Assembly (NCBI GenBank): GCA_965221465.1
Contig: OZ244892.1
Span: 1,674,001 to 1,738,000 of the forward strand
Reading direction: 5' to 3'
Length of the DNA stretch: 64,000 nt
Source of the DNA: Azophilus sp965221465
GTDB taxonomy: Bacteria; Pseudomonadota; Gammaproteobacteria; Pseudomonadales; Azotimanducaceae
In this document: positions 8,402 to 17,298 of the stretch, piece by piece
How the letters are laid out: each line of letters starts with the position of its first letter
Numbering within the stretch: position 1 is the first letter of the stretch
Translations under genes and position numbers: made by a program
The notes under the pieces: model-generated
The model's input: only the letters and a program-made list of their open reading frames with translations
Told to the model about the DNA's origin: nothing
Database searches by the model: none

Positions 8402-9667
8402 ATGGCCGATCTTCACGACTATTTGCAGGGGCTTTCTGAGCAAAGCACCCGATCCGACCCACTGGTGTTTTCCGGCAGGCAGCACGAGATCGGCAAGGTG
8501 CTTCGATCTTCGGCCAACCCGCCGCCGGAAGGGCCGCGGAGCCGGTCCATTCTGATACTCGGGCCCCCTGGCAGCGGAAAAACCTCGTTAATCTCTCACT
8601 TGTGCAAGCAATTGAACGCTTCGGCGGATGTGGGCGTTCTGTTCCTCGAGAAAATCCCGAGCGATGAGTCGATCCCCCGGGTATATGGGCACATCGCGTC
8701 CATGCTCATTGACGCCGATTCGCCAACTCGGCATGGAGACACACAGAAGGCAATCCGTGGCGGACGTAACCTGGGAATTGTCGTTGGCAACAGAACATCC
8801 AGTCGGCGGGAATCGTTCCCGACGTTCCATTCGTCCCTGGATATCGCCGGCGAGCGGAAACGCAAGTGGAACCCAAAGCGCCGTCTTGTTGTTTTTGTCG
8901 ACGAGGTTCAGGAAGTCGAACCCGGCGGCAAGGCAGCCGCCATGCTGGGCGACCTGCATGCACAAACGAAAATTCCGGTTTTTCTTGTTTGTGCGGGGCT
9001 GTCGAACAGCGGGCTTGCTCTCTCGGATGCAGGGCTTTCGCGCATGGAGAACAAGATACATCTTGGGGAGTTGTCGAGCCTCGATGCCAATGCTTGTGCC
9101 ACCGAGTCGTTGCAAACGGTGCTGGCACGCGGTGTCGCTGGTTCGGATGCCGCGGTGGAGCGTTGGGCGGCCGCCCTCGCGCGCGCGTCTGACAACTGGC
9201 CAAGACACCTCCAAGTGTACTTGCAGGCAACCTGGCTGGCATTGCTGGCGCAGGAAAAGCCGCATCTCGATGAGGCTGATCTCGACGCCGTAATCGAGTC
9301 GGGCGATGAACGGCGTGACATCTACTACGAGGAACGAATCAACGCTTCCCATTCTCCGTTGGAAATCATTGCCTCTCTACACGAACGCCTTCGAGCCGGT
9401 AGCGAATTGAGCCAGTCCGAAGCTCGCAAGGTAATCGGGCAAGTGGTCGACGGGCTCGATCGCAGGACACGGGCGGAGTGGGCCGAGAGATTCGATGACA
9501 ACACGGAAAAGTGCTTTGCAGCGCTGCTGAAGGCCGGTGTGATATCGCTGAACGAGAAGTACTTGTGCGAGTCTCCTGTGCCGTCGTTTTCGCGCTACAT
9601 ACTGGGAAGCAATGGCGGCGAAAGCAACCGGAACACCCCCGTGCCATCTTCTGGACAAAAATCGTAG
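8402..9667 (+). CDS. AAA ATPase next to cas4-cas1
   Basis: A protein of 421 residues beginning MADLHDYLQGL, with the Walker A motif GPPGSGKTS at about residues 54-62 and Walker B VVFVDEVQE at about 163-171. An Orc1/Cdc6-like P-loop layout and a mostly helical C-terminus follow (for example WPRHLQVYLQATWLALLAQ). It resembles stand-alone AAA ATPases of mobile elements and defence islands rather than any known Cas protein. An alternative GTG start at 8354 would add 16 residues without recognisable sequence. The stop lies about 220 bp before the chosen cas4-cas1 start, so the two may be co-transcribed. No nuclease or transposase domain is fused to it. Function unknown. Confidence 0.82.
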   Translation: MADLHDYLQGLSEQSTRSDPLVFSGRQHEIGKVLRSSANPPPEGPRSRSILILGPPGSGKTSLISHLCKQLNASADVGVLFLEKIPSDESIPRVYGHIASMLIDADSPTRHGDTQKAIRGGRNLGIVVGNRTSSRRESFPTFHSSLDIAGERKRKWNPKRRLVVFVDEVQEVEPGGKAAAMLGDLHAQTKIPVFLVCAGLSNSGLALSDAGLSRMENKIHLGELSSLDANACATESLQTVLARGVAGSDAAVERWAAALARASDNWPRHLQVYLQATWLALLAQEKPHLDEADLDAVIESGDERRDIYYEERINASHSPLEIIASLHERLRAGSELSQSEARKVIGQVVDGLDRRTRAEWAERFDDNTEKCFAALLKAGVISLNEKYLCESPVPSFSRYILGSNGGESNRNTPVPSSGQKS

Positions 9668-9886
9668 CCTGACAAGCAGCACGAACACCTTTAAAGCTGA
9701 ACGGTGCACGCCAATCTCGGTTGTCTTATGGCAATCAAATCCCTTGCAATGCCCGTGGCGTTGCTTGCGAAATCCCTGGCAGTGCAGGAACCTCTGAATC
9801 CGTACGGCTGGCTTCTATCCACGAAAAACGCGCATAATCGATGGAAGGACGGCGTGAGCGTCGATGTGGAAGGAAGGTCAATCGCA

Positions 9887-11626
9887 ATGCCGCAGACTGA
9901 GGAATTCAGCCCCCCGCCGCAAGAAAGCCCAGTGCAGACAGCCTTGCCGCTGCGCGCGGGTCGCAAGCAGAAAGATGCGCCGCTCATTCCGGCGCGCATC
10001 CTGAACGAACATGTGTACTGCCCGCGACTTGCTTATCTGGAGTGGGTTCAGAAGGAATGGGAGGACTCGTCCGATACCGTTGAGGGCAGGCACGTTCACC
10101 GGCGCGTTGACCGGGGAGGCGGCAATCTGCCGCAACCGGACGAGGTGTTCGAAGAACTGAAAGTAGCGCGTTCCGTCGAGCTTTCTTCGACAAGGCTGAA
10201 TCTCATCGCCAAGATCGATCTTGTCGAAAGTTCGGAGGGACGGGTTACCCCCGTGGACTTCAAGCGGGGCAAACGGCCACACGTGGCGAAACATGCTTAC
10301 GATCCCGAGCGCGTGCAACTCTGCGCGCAGGGGTTGCTATTGGAAGAGCACGGGTATCAATGTGCCGAGGGCGCCTTGTACTTCGCCGGTTCCCGTGAGC
10401 GTGTTCGCGTTCCGTTCGACGAAGAGTTGCGCGAACTCACCCTGCAATCCATCGACGAACTGCAATCGGTCGTCGACGCAGGGCGCATTCCGCCGCCCCT
10501 GCAGGACAGCCCAAAATGCAACGGTTGCTCGCTGGTGGGCATCTGTCTGCCGGACGAGACCAATCTGTTGCGCTTGCGCGCCGAACAGGTGCGGCCGTTG
10601 AGTGTGCGGCAGACGCGCGCTTTGCCCGTTTATGTTCAAACCCATCACGGCAAGGTGGCCAAGAAAGGCGAGCGCCTGGAGATCACCAAGGGCGACGAGC
10701 AGCCGGTGTTCGCCAGGTTGTCTGAAACTTCGCAGTTGGTGGCCATGGGCAATGTCTACATTACTACGCCGACGCTGCACGAACTCATGCGGCGCAACAT
10801 CCCCGTCACCTGGCAATCCTACGGCGGATGGTTTCTAGGCCACACCGTTGGCGCCGGCCATCCTAACGTCGAACTCCGCACTGCTCAGTACAAGGCGTCC
10901 TTCGAAGACAATGAATGCATCAGGCTGGCGCGCGGGTGGGTGCGGGCCAAAATTCGCAATTGTCGAACGCTTCTGCGCCGGAATTGGCGGCGCGAGGACG
11001 AGGACATCGAGCCGACGCTCAAGGACCTGAAGCGTCTGGCAGACCAGGCCGGACGAACCAGAACGCTGGAATCGCTACTCGGTGTCGAGGGCGCTGCGGC
11101 CGCGCATTATTTCCAGCGTTTCCCTGGCATGGTGAAGCACAATACAGACACAGATCTCTTCAAGATGGAAAACCGCAACCGGCGACCGCCTACCGACCCG
11201 ATAAACGCGTTGCTTTCGTTCGGCTACGCCATGCTCACGCGAACCTGGGTGGTGACGCTTTCGGCGACGGGTTTCGATCCGTACCGGGGTTTCTACCATC
11301 AACCTCGCTATGGGCGTCCTGCCCTTGCCCTCGACATGATGGAACCGTTTCGGCCGCTGATCGTGGAATCTGCCGTCATTACTGCGATCAATAACGGGGA
11401 AGTAGCCCCCAAGGATTTCGTGAGAACTGCTGTGGGTGTCAATTTGTCCGACGCGGGGCGCAAGCGCTTCATAGCCACGTTTGAACGACGCTTGAGCCAG
11501 GAAGTGACACATCCTCTCTTCGGATATCGTGTTGAATACCGGCGATTGCTTGAAATTCAGGCACGCCTGTTGGGGCGTTATCTGTTGGGTGAGATTCCAG
11601 AGTATCCGGATTTCGTTACCCGTTAA
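9887..11626 (+). CDS. cas4-cas1: Cas4-Cas1 fusion, spacer acquisition
   Basis: A fusion of about 579 residues typical of type I-G. The Cas4 half (about residues 35-225) carries a first Cys in VYCPRLAYLEW, the RecB-type DFKRGK active site and the C-terminal Cys cluster CNGCSLVGIC, which holds an iron-sulfur cluster. The Cas1 half (about 235-579) has the catalytic Glu in LLGVEGAAAAHYF and the His and acidic residues in FYHQPRYGRPALALDMMEPF. Cas4 trims and selects PAM-bearing prespacers; Cas1 integrates them with Cas2. The ATG at 9887 was chosen because AAGGAAGG precedes it by nine bases and the length fits the family. Starts at 9728 or 9704 would add a non-conserved leader. All catalytic residues appear intact. 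Confidence 0.92.
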   Translation: MPQTEEFSPPPQESPVQTALPLRAGRKQKDAPLIPARILNEHVYCPRLAYLEWVQKEWEDSSDTVEGRHVHRRVDRGGGNLPQPDEVFEELKVARSVELSSTRLNLIAKIDLVESSEGRVTPVDFKRGKRPHVAKHAYDPERVQLCAQGLLLEEHGYQCAEGALYFAGSRERVRVPFDEELRELTLQSIDELQSVVDAGRIPPPLQDSPKCNGCSLVGICLPDETNLLRLRAEQVRPLSVRQTRALPVYVQTHHGKVAKKGERLEITKGDEQPVFARLSETSQLVAMGNVYITTPTLHELMRRNIPVTWQSYGGWFLGHTVGAGHPNVELRTAQYKASFEDNECIRLARGWVRAKIRNCRTLLRRNWRREDEDIEPTLKDLKRLADQAGRTRTLESLLGVEGAAAAHYFQRFPGMVKHNTDTDLFKMENRNRRPPTDPINALLSFGYAMLTRTWVVTLSATGFDPYRGFYHQPRYGRPALALDMMEPFRPLIVESAVITAINNGEVAPKDFVRTAVGVNLSDAGRKRFIATFERRLSQEVTHPLFGYRVEYRRLLEIQARLLGRYLLGEIPEYPDFVTR

Positions 11627-11732
11627 GCGGTATTGGACATGGCCGTGCATCAACGACGCCATCGATACTCTGCTGGCAGGTGTCGGCATTCGAAAGCGAA
11701 TCTTATGCATTATCGAGATTGAGGGAGCAGTT

Positions 11733-12032
11733 ATGGCTGCTGACGAAAGGCTGTATTTCGTCGTCTACGACATAGCAGATCAGAAACGATGGCGTTCGGT
11801 GTTCAAGACCATGCATGGTTACGGCGAGTGGGTACAACTCTCCGTCTTTCAATGCAGGTTGTCGCGGATGAAGCACGCTGAAATGATCGCCGATCTCGAC
11901 GGGATCATTCATCATCGCGAGGATCATCTGGTCATCATCGATCTCGGCCCCGCGGACAAGGTCGAGCCACGCGTCGTCTCTCTCGGCAAGCGCGCCTTCA
12001 ACGTCATTGAGCGCGAGCCTGTCATTGTGTAA
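11733..12032 (+). CDS. cas2: Cas2, structural partner of Cas1
   Basis: A protein of 99 residues with a ferredoxin-like fold signature: LYFVVYDIADQKRW at the N-terminus, then YGEWVQLSVFQCRLS and a C-terminal DHLVIIDLGP. Cas2 dimers bridge two Cas1 dimers to form the spacer integrase. The start is supported by GAGGGAG about seven bases upstream. It follows cas4-cas1 after 106 bp and ends about 200 bp before the first CRISPR repeat, the usual adaptation-module layout. Confidence 0.93.
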   Translation: MAADERLYFVVYDIADQKRWRSVFKTMHGYGEWVQLSVFQCRLSRMKHAEMIADLDGIIHHREDHLVIIDLGPADKVEPRVVSLGKRAFNVIEREPVIV

Positions 12033-12236
12033 TGTTGCCTCAGCCCCGCGAGCGCTGACTTGGTTGGGGAATCCTTGGGCAGTGCTCGCGCATGAGCTAT
12101 GTTCTTTAAAATCAAGCTGATAGTAGTTGATTCTAGAATCCGGCTGGACACGCCTGCCAATCTAAAGCAGCATGTCCCGCCGCCGCTCGCAGTCTCTCCC
12201 GCAACAGCACAGTTGGCGCGGGCAACAGCAAGCGGC
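12033..12236 (+). promoter_or_regulatory. CRISPR leader
   Basis: This stretch of 204 bp between cas2 and the first repeat has no coding potential and contains an A/T-rich patch around 12100-12140, unusual in this GC-rich locus. Its leader role is inferred from three things: it lies between cas2 and the array, the repeat ends in the ATTGAAGC form typical of the crRNA 5' handle on the plus strand, and the opposite (distal) terminal repeat is mutated. Confidence 0.7.
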
Positions 12237-15229
12237 ATTTTCCCCCGCTTTTTGCGGGGGCCTCATTGAAGCTCTGACAGAGACGGTATAGGTGCGCGCG
12301 GCTTTTTGGCCTCATTGAAGCGCGGCCGCAGCAAATACACAATTCTCGGCCGACCGATATTTTCCCCCGCTTTTTGCGGGGGCCTCATTGAAGCGGCCCT
12401 CGCCATTCAGCGACATCCGCACGTACGGGACATTTTCCCCCGCTTTTTGCGGGGGCCTCATTGAAGCAGGACGCGCGCGGCTTGGTCTTTGGGGCCGGGT
12501 CGCCTCATTTTCCCCCGCTTTTTGCGGGGGCCTCATTGAAGCTGGCCCACCTCCGCACCCTGGTGGCCCGACGCCCGCGATTTTCCCCCGCTTTTTGCGG
12601 GGGCCTCATTGAAGCGGCATCTACATCTTCACCAAGCGCAATGACGCCTTAATTTTCCCCCGCTTTTTGCGGGGGCCTCATTGAAGCGCCATATGCACAA
12701 TGCCACCTGCAACCGCGTCCCAGGATTTTCCCCCGCTTTTTGCGGGGGCCTCATTGAAGCGGGCACGATTTCGCGGGCTTCCCGCGCTGCGGCTCGATTT
12801 TCCCCCGCTTTTTGCGGGGGCCTCATTGAAGCATGGGAGACTTCCGTATGATGCATGCGCTAACGGAATTTTCCCCCGCTTTTTGCGGGGGCCTCATTGA
12901 AGCGCTAATGTTTCTTCATCAATCCCTTCAATCGGACAAGATTTTCCCCCGCTTTTTGCGGGGGCCTCATTGAAGCGTTGACCCGCTCGGGCTCGCTATC
13001 GTCACTCCGACATTTTCCCCCGCTTTTTGCGGGGGCCTCATTGAAGCGCCTCCTGTTCCTCCCGGTCCAACGCCAGGCTCATAATTTTCCCCCGCTTTTT
13101 GCGGGGGCCTCATTGAAGCACGAACACGGGCAAGGAACGCGAGGAAACCCTCGAATATTTTCCCCCGCTTTTTGCGGGGGCCTCATTGAAGCGCTGCCCC
13201 TCGCGGAGAGTTAGCTCTCGCCGGCCGCGATTTTCCCCCGCTTTTTGCGGGGGCCTCATTGAAGCCCTATTTATCATGCGCACATATCGCGGAGCGTGGC
13301 AAATTTTCCCCCGCTTTTTGCGGGGGCCTCATTGAAGCCCAACAGCAGTCTACGATTACAATGACGGCGCATCGAAATTTTCCCCCGCTTTTTGCGGGGG
13401 CCTCATTGAAGCCTGTAACAATGGCAGGGGCCGGCCCGGTGCCCCCGCCATTTTCCCCCGCTTTTTGCGGGGGCCTCATTGAAGCCATGTGCTCGCCGAG
13501 ATCGGCGTTCTGTGCGCCCGGATTTTCCCCCGCTTTTTGCGGGGGCCTCATTGAAGCGCGCCATCGTTTGGTGACGCGTTCGGCGGCTTCGAGATTTTCC
13601 CCCGCTTTTTGCGGGGGCCTCATTGAAGCCCCACGTCTTCCACGTCTCGCCGCGCACCCACGCGACCATTTTCCCCCGCTTTTTGCGGGGGCCTCATTGA
13701 AGCACTACAGTGTTCGCCCCAACGAACGCGCACTCCGAATTTTCCCCCGCTTTTTGCGGGGGCCTCATTGAAGCCGCTTACCATATTCTGCCGCTAGTTG
13801 CTTCGCTAGTGATTTTCCCCCGCTTTTTGCGGGGGCCTCATTGAAGCTCTCGACAGTCGCTAGTGCATGTCCGGCTGATACAGAATTTTCCCCCGCTTTT
13901 TGCGGGGGCCTCATTGAAGCCGGTCGGCGGGCTGGTCGGATTCGCTGCCTCCGCGGATTTTCCCCCGCTTTTTGCGGGGGCCTCATTGAAGCACCTCAAC
14001 GCTGCCGTCGCGGCCACAAGCCAGCGCGATTTTCCCCCGCTTTTTGCGGGGGCCTCATTGAAGCCTTTTCCGCGACGGCACCGACGAAACGCCCGCGGAC
14101 ATTTTCCCCCGCTTTTTGCGGGGGCCTCATTGAAGCGCCTCGTGTGGGCGACATGGGGATGTGGACTAGCCGCATTTTCCCCCGCTTTTTGCGGGGGCCT
14201 CATTGAAGCGCGTGACGCGAGAATTCAGAACAGCGCGCCCTGCGCGATTTTCCCCCGCTTTTTGCGGGGGCCTCATTGAAGCGCGGCCACGCGCCTTCGC
14301 GGCGGCGATTCGGCCCTCCCATTTTCCCCCGCTTTTTGCGGGGGCCTCATTGAAGCCTTCCCGCTCGGTATCGTATCGAGTAGGCGCGGCGAGACATTTT
14401 CCCCCGCTTTTTGCGGGGGCCTCATTGAAGCCTGCTCCCAAGCCGGTTCAGTTGACTCGACGAACAACTATTTTCCCCCGCTTTTTGCGGGGGCCTCATT
14501 GAAGCCGGTATCTCAAATATTGGTGCACTGGCAAACGTTTCAATTTTCCCCCGCTTTTTGCGGGGGCCTCATTGAAGCCTTCTTTGCGGCCGCCATTCAG
14601 TCGCCGCAAAAGCAAATTTTCCCCCGCTTTTTGCGGGGGCCTCATTGAAGCGTATGGGGCGGGCAATTCCTCGCATGGCTCATCGACATTTTCCCCCGCT
14701 TTTTGCGGGGGCCTCATTGAAGCGATCGTCGCCGACTGCCCCGCCGATAGCCTGAGATCATTTTCCCCCGCTTTTTGCGGGGGCCTCATTGAAGCGCTTT
14801 TCATCCAGCGGCTGTGCTTGCCAGCGCTGCTGATTTTCCCCCGCTTTTTGCGGGGGCCTCATTGAAGCAACCCCTTTGCAAGCTGGACTTCGCTCGGCGG
14901 CGGCACATTTTCCCCCGCTTTTTGCGGGGGCCTCATTGAAGCGCCTACCGCCACCTGGTGACGCGCGCCGAGTGGGGATTTTCCCCCGCTTTTTGCGGGG
15001 GCCTCATTGAAGCATTTTTGCGCGCCGTGGAGGATGTCATGCAGCGTAATTTTCCCCCGCTTTTTGCGGGGGCCTCATTGAAGCCGGCGACACCCTGAGC
15101 GATTCGAGGACTAGGGTTCGATTTTCCCCCGCTTTTTGCGGGGGCCTCATTGAAGCAACAGTGAAATAATACTGTATTGTTTTGCTGTTCTATATTTTCC
15201 CCCGCTTTTTGCGGGGGCCTCATTGATAC
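12237..15229 (+). CRISPR. CRISPR array, 42 repeats and 41 spacers, type I-G
   Basis: A 36-bp repeat begins ATTTTCCCCCGC, has a TTTTT loop followed by GCGGGGG, and ends CCTCATTGAAGC. The CCCCCGC/GCGGGGG arms form a 7-bp hairpin. The last eight bases, ATTGAAGC, match the usual type I crRNA 5' handle, so transcription is on the plus strand, away from cas2. I count 42 repeat units. All internal full-length units read as identical except unit 2 (12301-12321, degenerate), and the terminal unit (15194-15229) ends TGATAC instead of TGAAGC. Spacers are about 35-39 bp, with a modal period of 73. Near-perfect repeat conservation suggests recent activity. Apparent reading frames across the array are artefacts of the repeat. 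Confidence 0.98.
12301..12321 (+). repeat. Degenerate second CRISPR repeat
   Basis: Only GCTTTTTGGCCTCATTGAAGC remains (the GC, the T loop, GGCC and the 3' handle region). The left hairpin arm and most of the right arm are gone. The distance from the end of repeat 1 to the end of this unit is 49 bp instead of about 73, so some 24 bp were deleted. It cannot form the repeat hairpin. Confidence 0.9.
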
Positions 15230-15392
15230 CCAGCCCTGACCAGCCGCAGCGCGGCTGCAAACGGGTCCATGGCGGACTCCACATCCTCCTAACCATGTCC
15301 CGTAACCTCGGCAGACTGCGGTTTTTCCAGTATTGCCCGATGAACGAGAAGTGGTTGCCGGCATCGCCGGGCCGATGCGATACTGTTTCGCG

Positions 15393-15959
15393 ATGTCACG
15401 CAGTCCCAGCAATCGCCGCAAGGTGTGCGAGTTCTTGCGCTTTGTCGGTGCAAACACTAGGGGCGGGCGCGTGTTTCTCAACGGCGGCGCCAGTGCGGTG
15501 ATCGTTGGCTGGCGCGATCTCACAGTCGACGTCGATCTGAAGCTGGATCCAGAACCCGCAGGGATATTCGAATCCATCGCCGAGGCAAAGGAAACGCTCG
15601 ACATGAATGTCGAACTCGCCGCACCCGATGATTTTGTTCCAGCTCTGCCGGGGTGGCAATCGCGAAGTCGATTCATTGCCCGGCACGGTACGACGGACTT
15701 TCTCCACTACGACTTCTACGCCCAGGCGCTTGCCAAGATCGCTCGAGATTTCGGCCCTGACCGTCTCGATGTGCTTGCCATGTACCGGCTTCAATTGATC
15801 GAGTTGCGCGAAATGCTGAGCCTGTTCCAGGGTATTGAGCCGGACTTGAAGCGCTATCCGGCAATCGACCCGCAACGCTACCGCCGTAAGGTGGAATCGG
15901 CACTGGTCTGGCTGACTGAAAGCAAGGGCCATGACAACAACCACGCCCCATCACCGTAG
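15393..15959 (+). CDS. DUF6036 nucleotidyltransferase-like protein
   Basis: A protein of about 188 residues. The segment VFLNGGASAVIVGWRD followed by TVDVDLKLDPEP has the GG...DxD layout of AbiEii/MNT-like nucleotidyltransferases. Further on, VELAAPDDFVPALPGW and FLHYDFYAQALAKIAR are typical of DUF6036. Starts at 15375 and 15393 are both possible; the latter leaves a standard N-terminus. The stop overlaps the next gene by 29 bp. Proteins of this type often pair with a small gene in toxin-antitoxin-like arrangements of defence islands. That function is inference here. The position just after the CRISPR array and the second decayed copy at 7488 suggest a locally recurring module. Confidence 0.78.
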   Translation: MSRSPSNRRKVCEFLRFVGANTRGGRVFLNGGASAVIVGWRDLTVDVDLKLDPEPAGIFESIAEAKETLDMNVELAAPDDFVPALPGWQSRSRFIARHGTTDFLHYDFYAQALAKIARDFGPDRLDVLAMYRLQLIELREMLSLFQGIEPDLKRYPAIDPQRYRRKVESALVWLTESKGHDNNHAPSP

Positions 15960-16290
15960 CCGCCAATTGAAAGCACTGCCTCCCAATCTTCCCGGCGCCG
16001 ACCTGGTCGAGGCGGGAATGGCGTCGCTGAAGCGCGGCGAGCGTACCACCGAGGCGCTGCTGGTCGCTCTTGGGTCACCACGCCTCCGCGCGCTCGGAAT
16101 CGACGTTCCCCAATCGGCAGACGACATTGCAACACCCAATTTGGCCTTGTATGAAGTTGTGTGCGACAACGGTGGCGACCACTTCTATTACAACGCGCTA
16201 CTCCGCCGCCTTTCGAGCTTTGCAGACGCCGCCGAGTGGCGAATGCGTGAAACAAGCCTCGGGTCAGGCGCCCGACGATCGCTTCGGTAA
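15931..16290 (+). CDS. Small partner of the DUF6036 gene, function unknown
   Basis: A protein of 119 residues starting MTTTTPHHRSRQLKALPPNL. It contains LPGADLVEAGMASLKRGE, a motif I associate with short genes found next to DUF6036 nucleotidyltransferases, and a YNALLRRLSSFADA C-terminal helix. It overlaps the upstream gene by 29 bp, implying translational coupling. The final dozen codons lie inside a 36-bp segment duplicated from the end of the neighbouring NHL gene, so the native C-terminus may have been replaced. No catalytic motif is seen; an antitoxin or toxin role is possible but unproven. Confidence 0.65.
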   Translation: MTTTTPHHRSRQLKALPPNLPGADLVEAGMASLKRGERTTEALLVALGSPRLRALGIDVPQSADDIATPNLALYEVVCDNGGDHFYYNALLRRLSSFADAAEWRMRETSLGSGARRSLR

Positions 16291-16372
16291 GAATTTCTGC
16301 GTGTTGAACGTTGCGTAGCCGCTCGTTCCTGATGGGCAGGCGCCCGACGATCATTTCGGGTCGAATTTCTGC
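16265..16372. repeat. 36-bp imperfect direct repeat, 36-bp spacing, at the island edge
   Basis: 16265-16300 and 16337-16372 share 31 of 36 bases, including CAGGCGCCCGACGATC and GAATTTCTGC, and are separated by 36 unrelated bases. The right copy is the 3' end of the NHL gene; the left copy forms the end of the DUF6036 partner gene. It marks the border between the defence island and the housekeeping region. Confidence 0.75.
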
Positions 16373-17298
16373 ACCTGGCCGTCGAGTTGCGCCAGGAAGA
16401 CACTTCCGGAGCCGGATACCGTGACGCCGTGGCCTCCCGTTTCCGCCGGAAGGCTTGCGACGACGGCGCCATGGAGATTGCGCAGAACGTCCCCGGTCCA
16501 GATTTGCTGGTCCCGGGTCATGAACAGCGCCGAGACTGGCCCCACCGCCGGCCACTGCGCCAGAAAGGCGCCATCGGCATCGAACACCTGGATTCTCCGG
16601 TTATCCCGGTCGGTCACGTACACGCGGCCCCGGGCATCGGTCACCAGGTTGTGGGGAAGGCCGAACTCTCCGGGGCCGGTTCCCCGGGAACCCCATTCGA
16701 GCAGGTATTCCCCCTCGCTCGAAAACTTGACGATTCGCGCGTTCCCGTAGCCGTCGCTGACGTAGATTTCGCCGCCGGGCGCAAAGGCAACATCCGTGGG
16801 CAGGTTGAAGTGAGCCCGACCCATCCCGGAAATGCCGGTCTGACCGAGTTGCATGAGCACGCGACCCTCGGCGTTGGTCTTGTATACGGCGTGGCCACTC
16901 GCATCGACCACCCAGATGTGGCCCTGCGCGTCGACCCGAATCGAATGGGCACCGCATGAATGGCAGCCGGCCGGGCCGTAGACGGCCGCGAATCCGGACG
17001 CCCCGGGTGCCCGGTATTCCGGCGCGACCAGCGTCACCTTGCCCTCGCTGATCAGCCCCTCGCCCCAGGCGCGCCGAAAACCGCCTTCCGGATCGAATTC
17101 CATGATCGGGTAGGCGCCCCGGTGCAACAGCAGAATGTTGCCGGCGGCGCTGGTCGCAACGCCCACCGCTTCGCCCCAGTGCCAGCGTGAGGGTGAATCG
17201 ACCGCGGTTCGCGCCGGCTTCGGCCAGTCCACCTCTTCGTACGCGTTCTGAGCCTGCCCGGATGCGGCCGCGCCGAGACAGGCAATGGATGCGATCAT
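16351..17298 (-). CDS. Secreted NHL-repeat beta-propeller protein
   Basis: A protein of about 315 residues with a short signal peptide (MIASIACLGAAASGQAQ), followed by repeated propeller blades. Clear NHL motifs include FNLPTDVAFAPGGEIYVSDG with YGNARIVKF, and LPHNLVTDARGRVYVTDRDN with RRIQVFD. The best start is ATG 17298; GTG 17313 would lengthen the signal n-region by five residues. Homologues are often called peptidylglycine alpha-amidating-lyase-like or 6-bladed propeller proteins, but no catalytic assignment is justified here. The paired Cys in CHSCGAH may bind a metal. Its 3' end is duplicated 72 bp downstream. Confidence 0.8.
   Translation of the reverse strand: MIASIACLGAAASGQAQNAYEEVDWPKPARTAVDSPSRWHWGEAVGVATSAAGNILLLHRGAYPIMEFDPEGGFRRAWGEGLISEGKVTLVAPEYRAPGASGFAAVYGPAGCHSCGAHSIRVDAQGHIWVVDASGHAVYKTNAEGRVLMQLGQTGISGMGRAHFNLPTDVAFAPGGEIYVSDGYGNARIVKFSSEGEYLLEWGSRGTGPGEFGLPHNLVTDARGRVYVTDRDNRRIQVFDADGAFLAQWPAVGPVSALFMTRDQQIWTGDVLRNLHGAVVASLPAETGGHGVTVSGSGSVFLAQLDGQVQKFDPK

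Noticed and set aside
9704..9886. Extended N-terminus for the Cas4-Cas1 fusion
   Set aside because: The extra 61 residues match nothing in the family, while the ATG at 9887 has a strong ribosome-binding site and gives the usual length.
12312..15013. Many open frames across the array encoding repeated FSPAFCGGLIEA or FNEAPAKSGGK blocks
   Set aside because: They are translations of the 36-bp CRISPR repeat on both strands; the blocks are separated by unrelated spacers and have no start signals.
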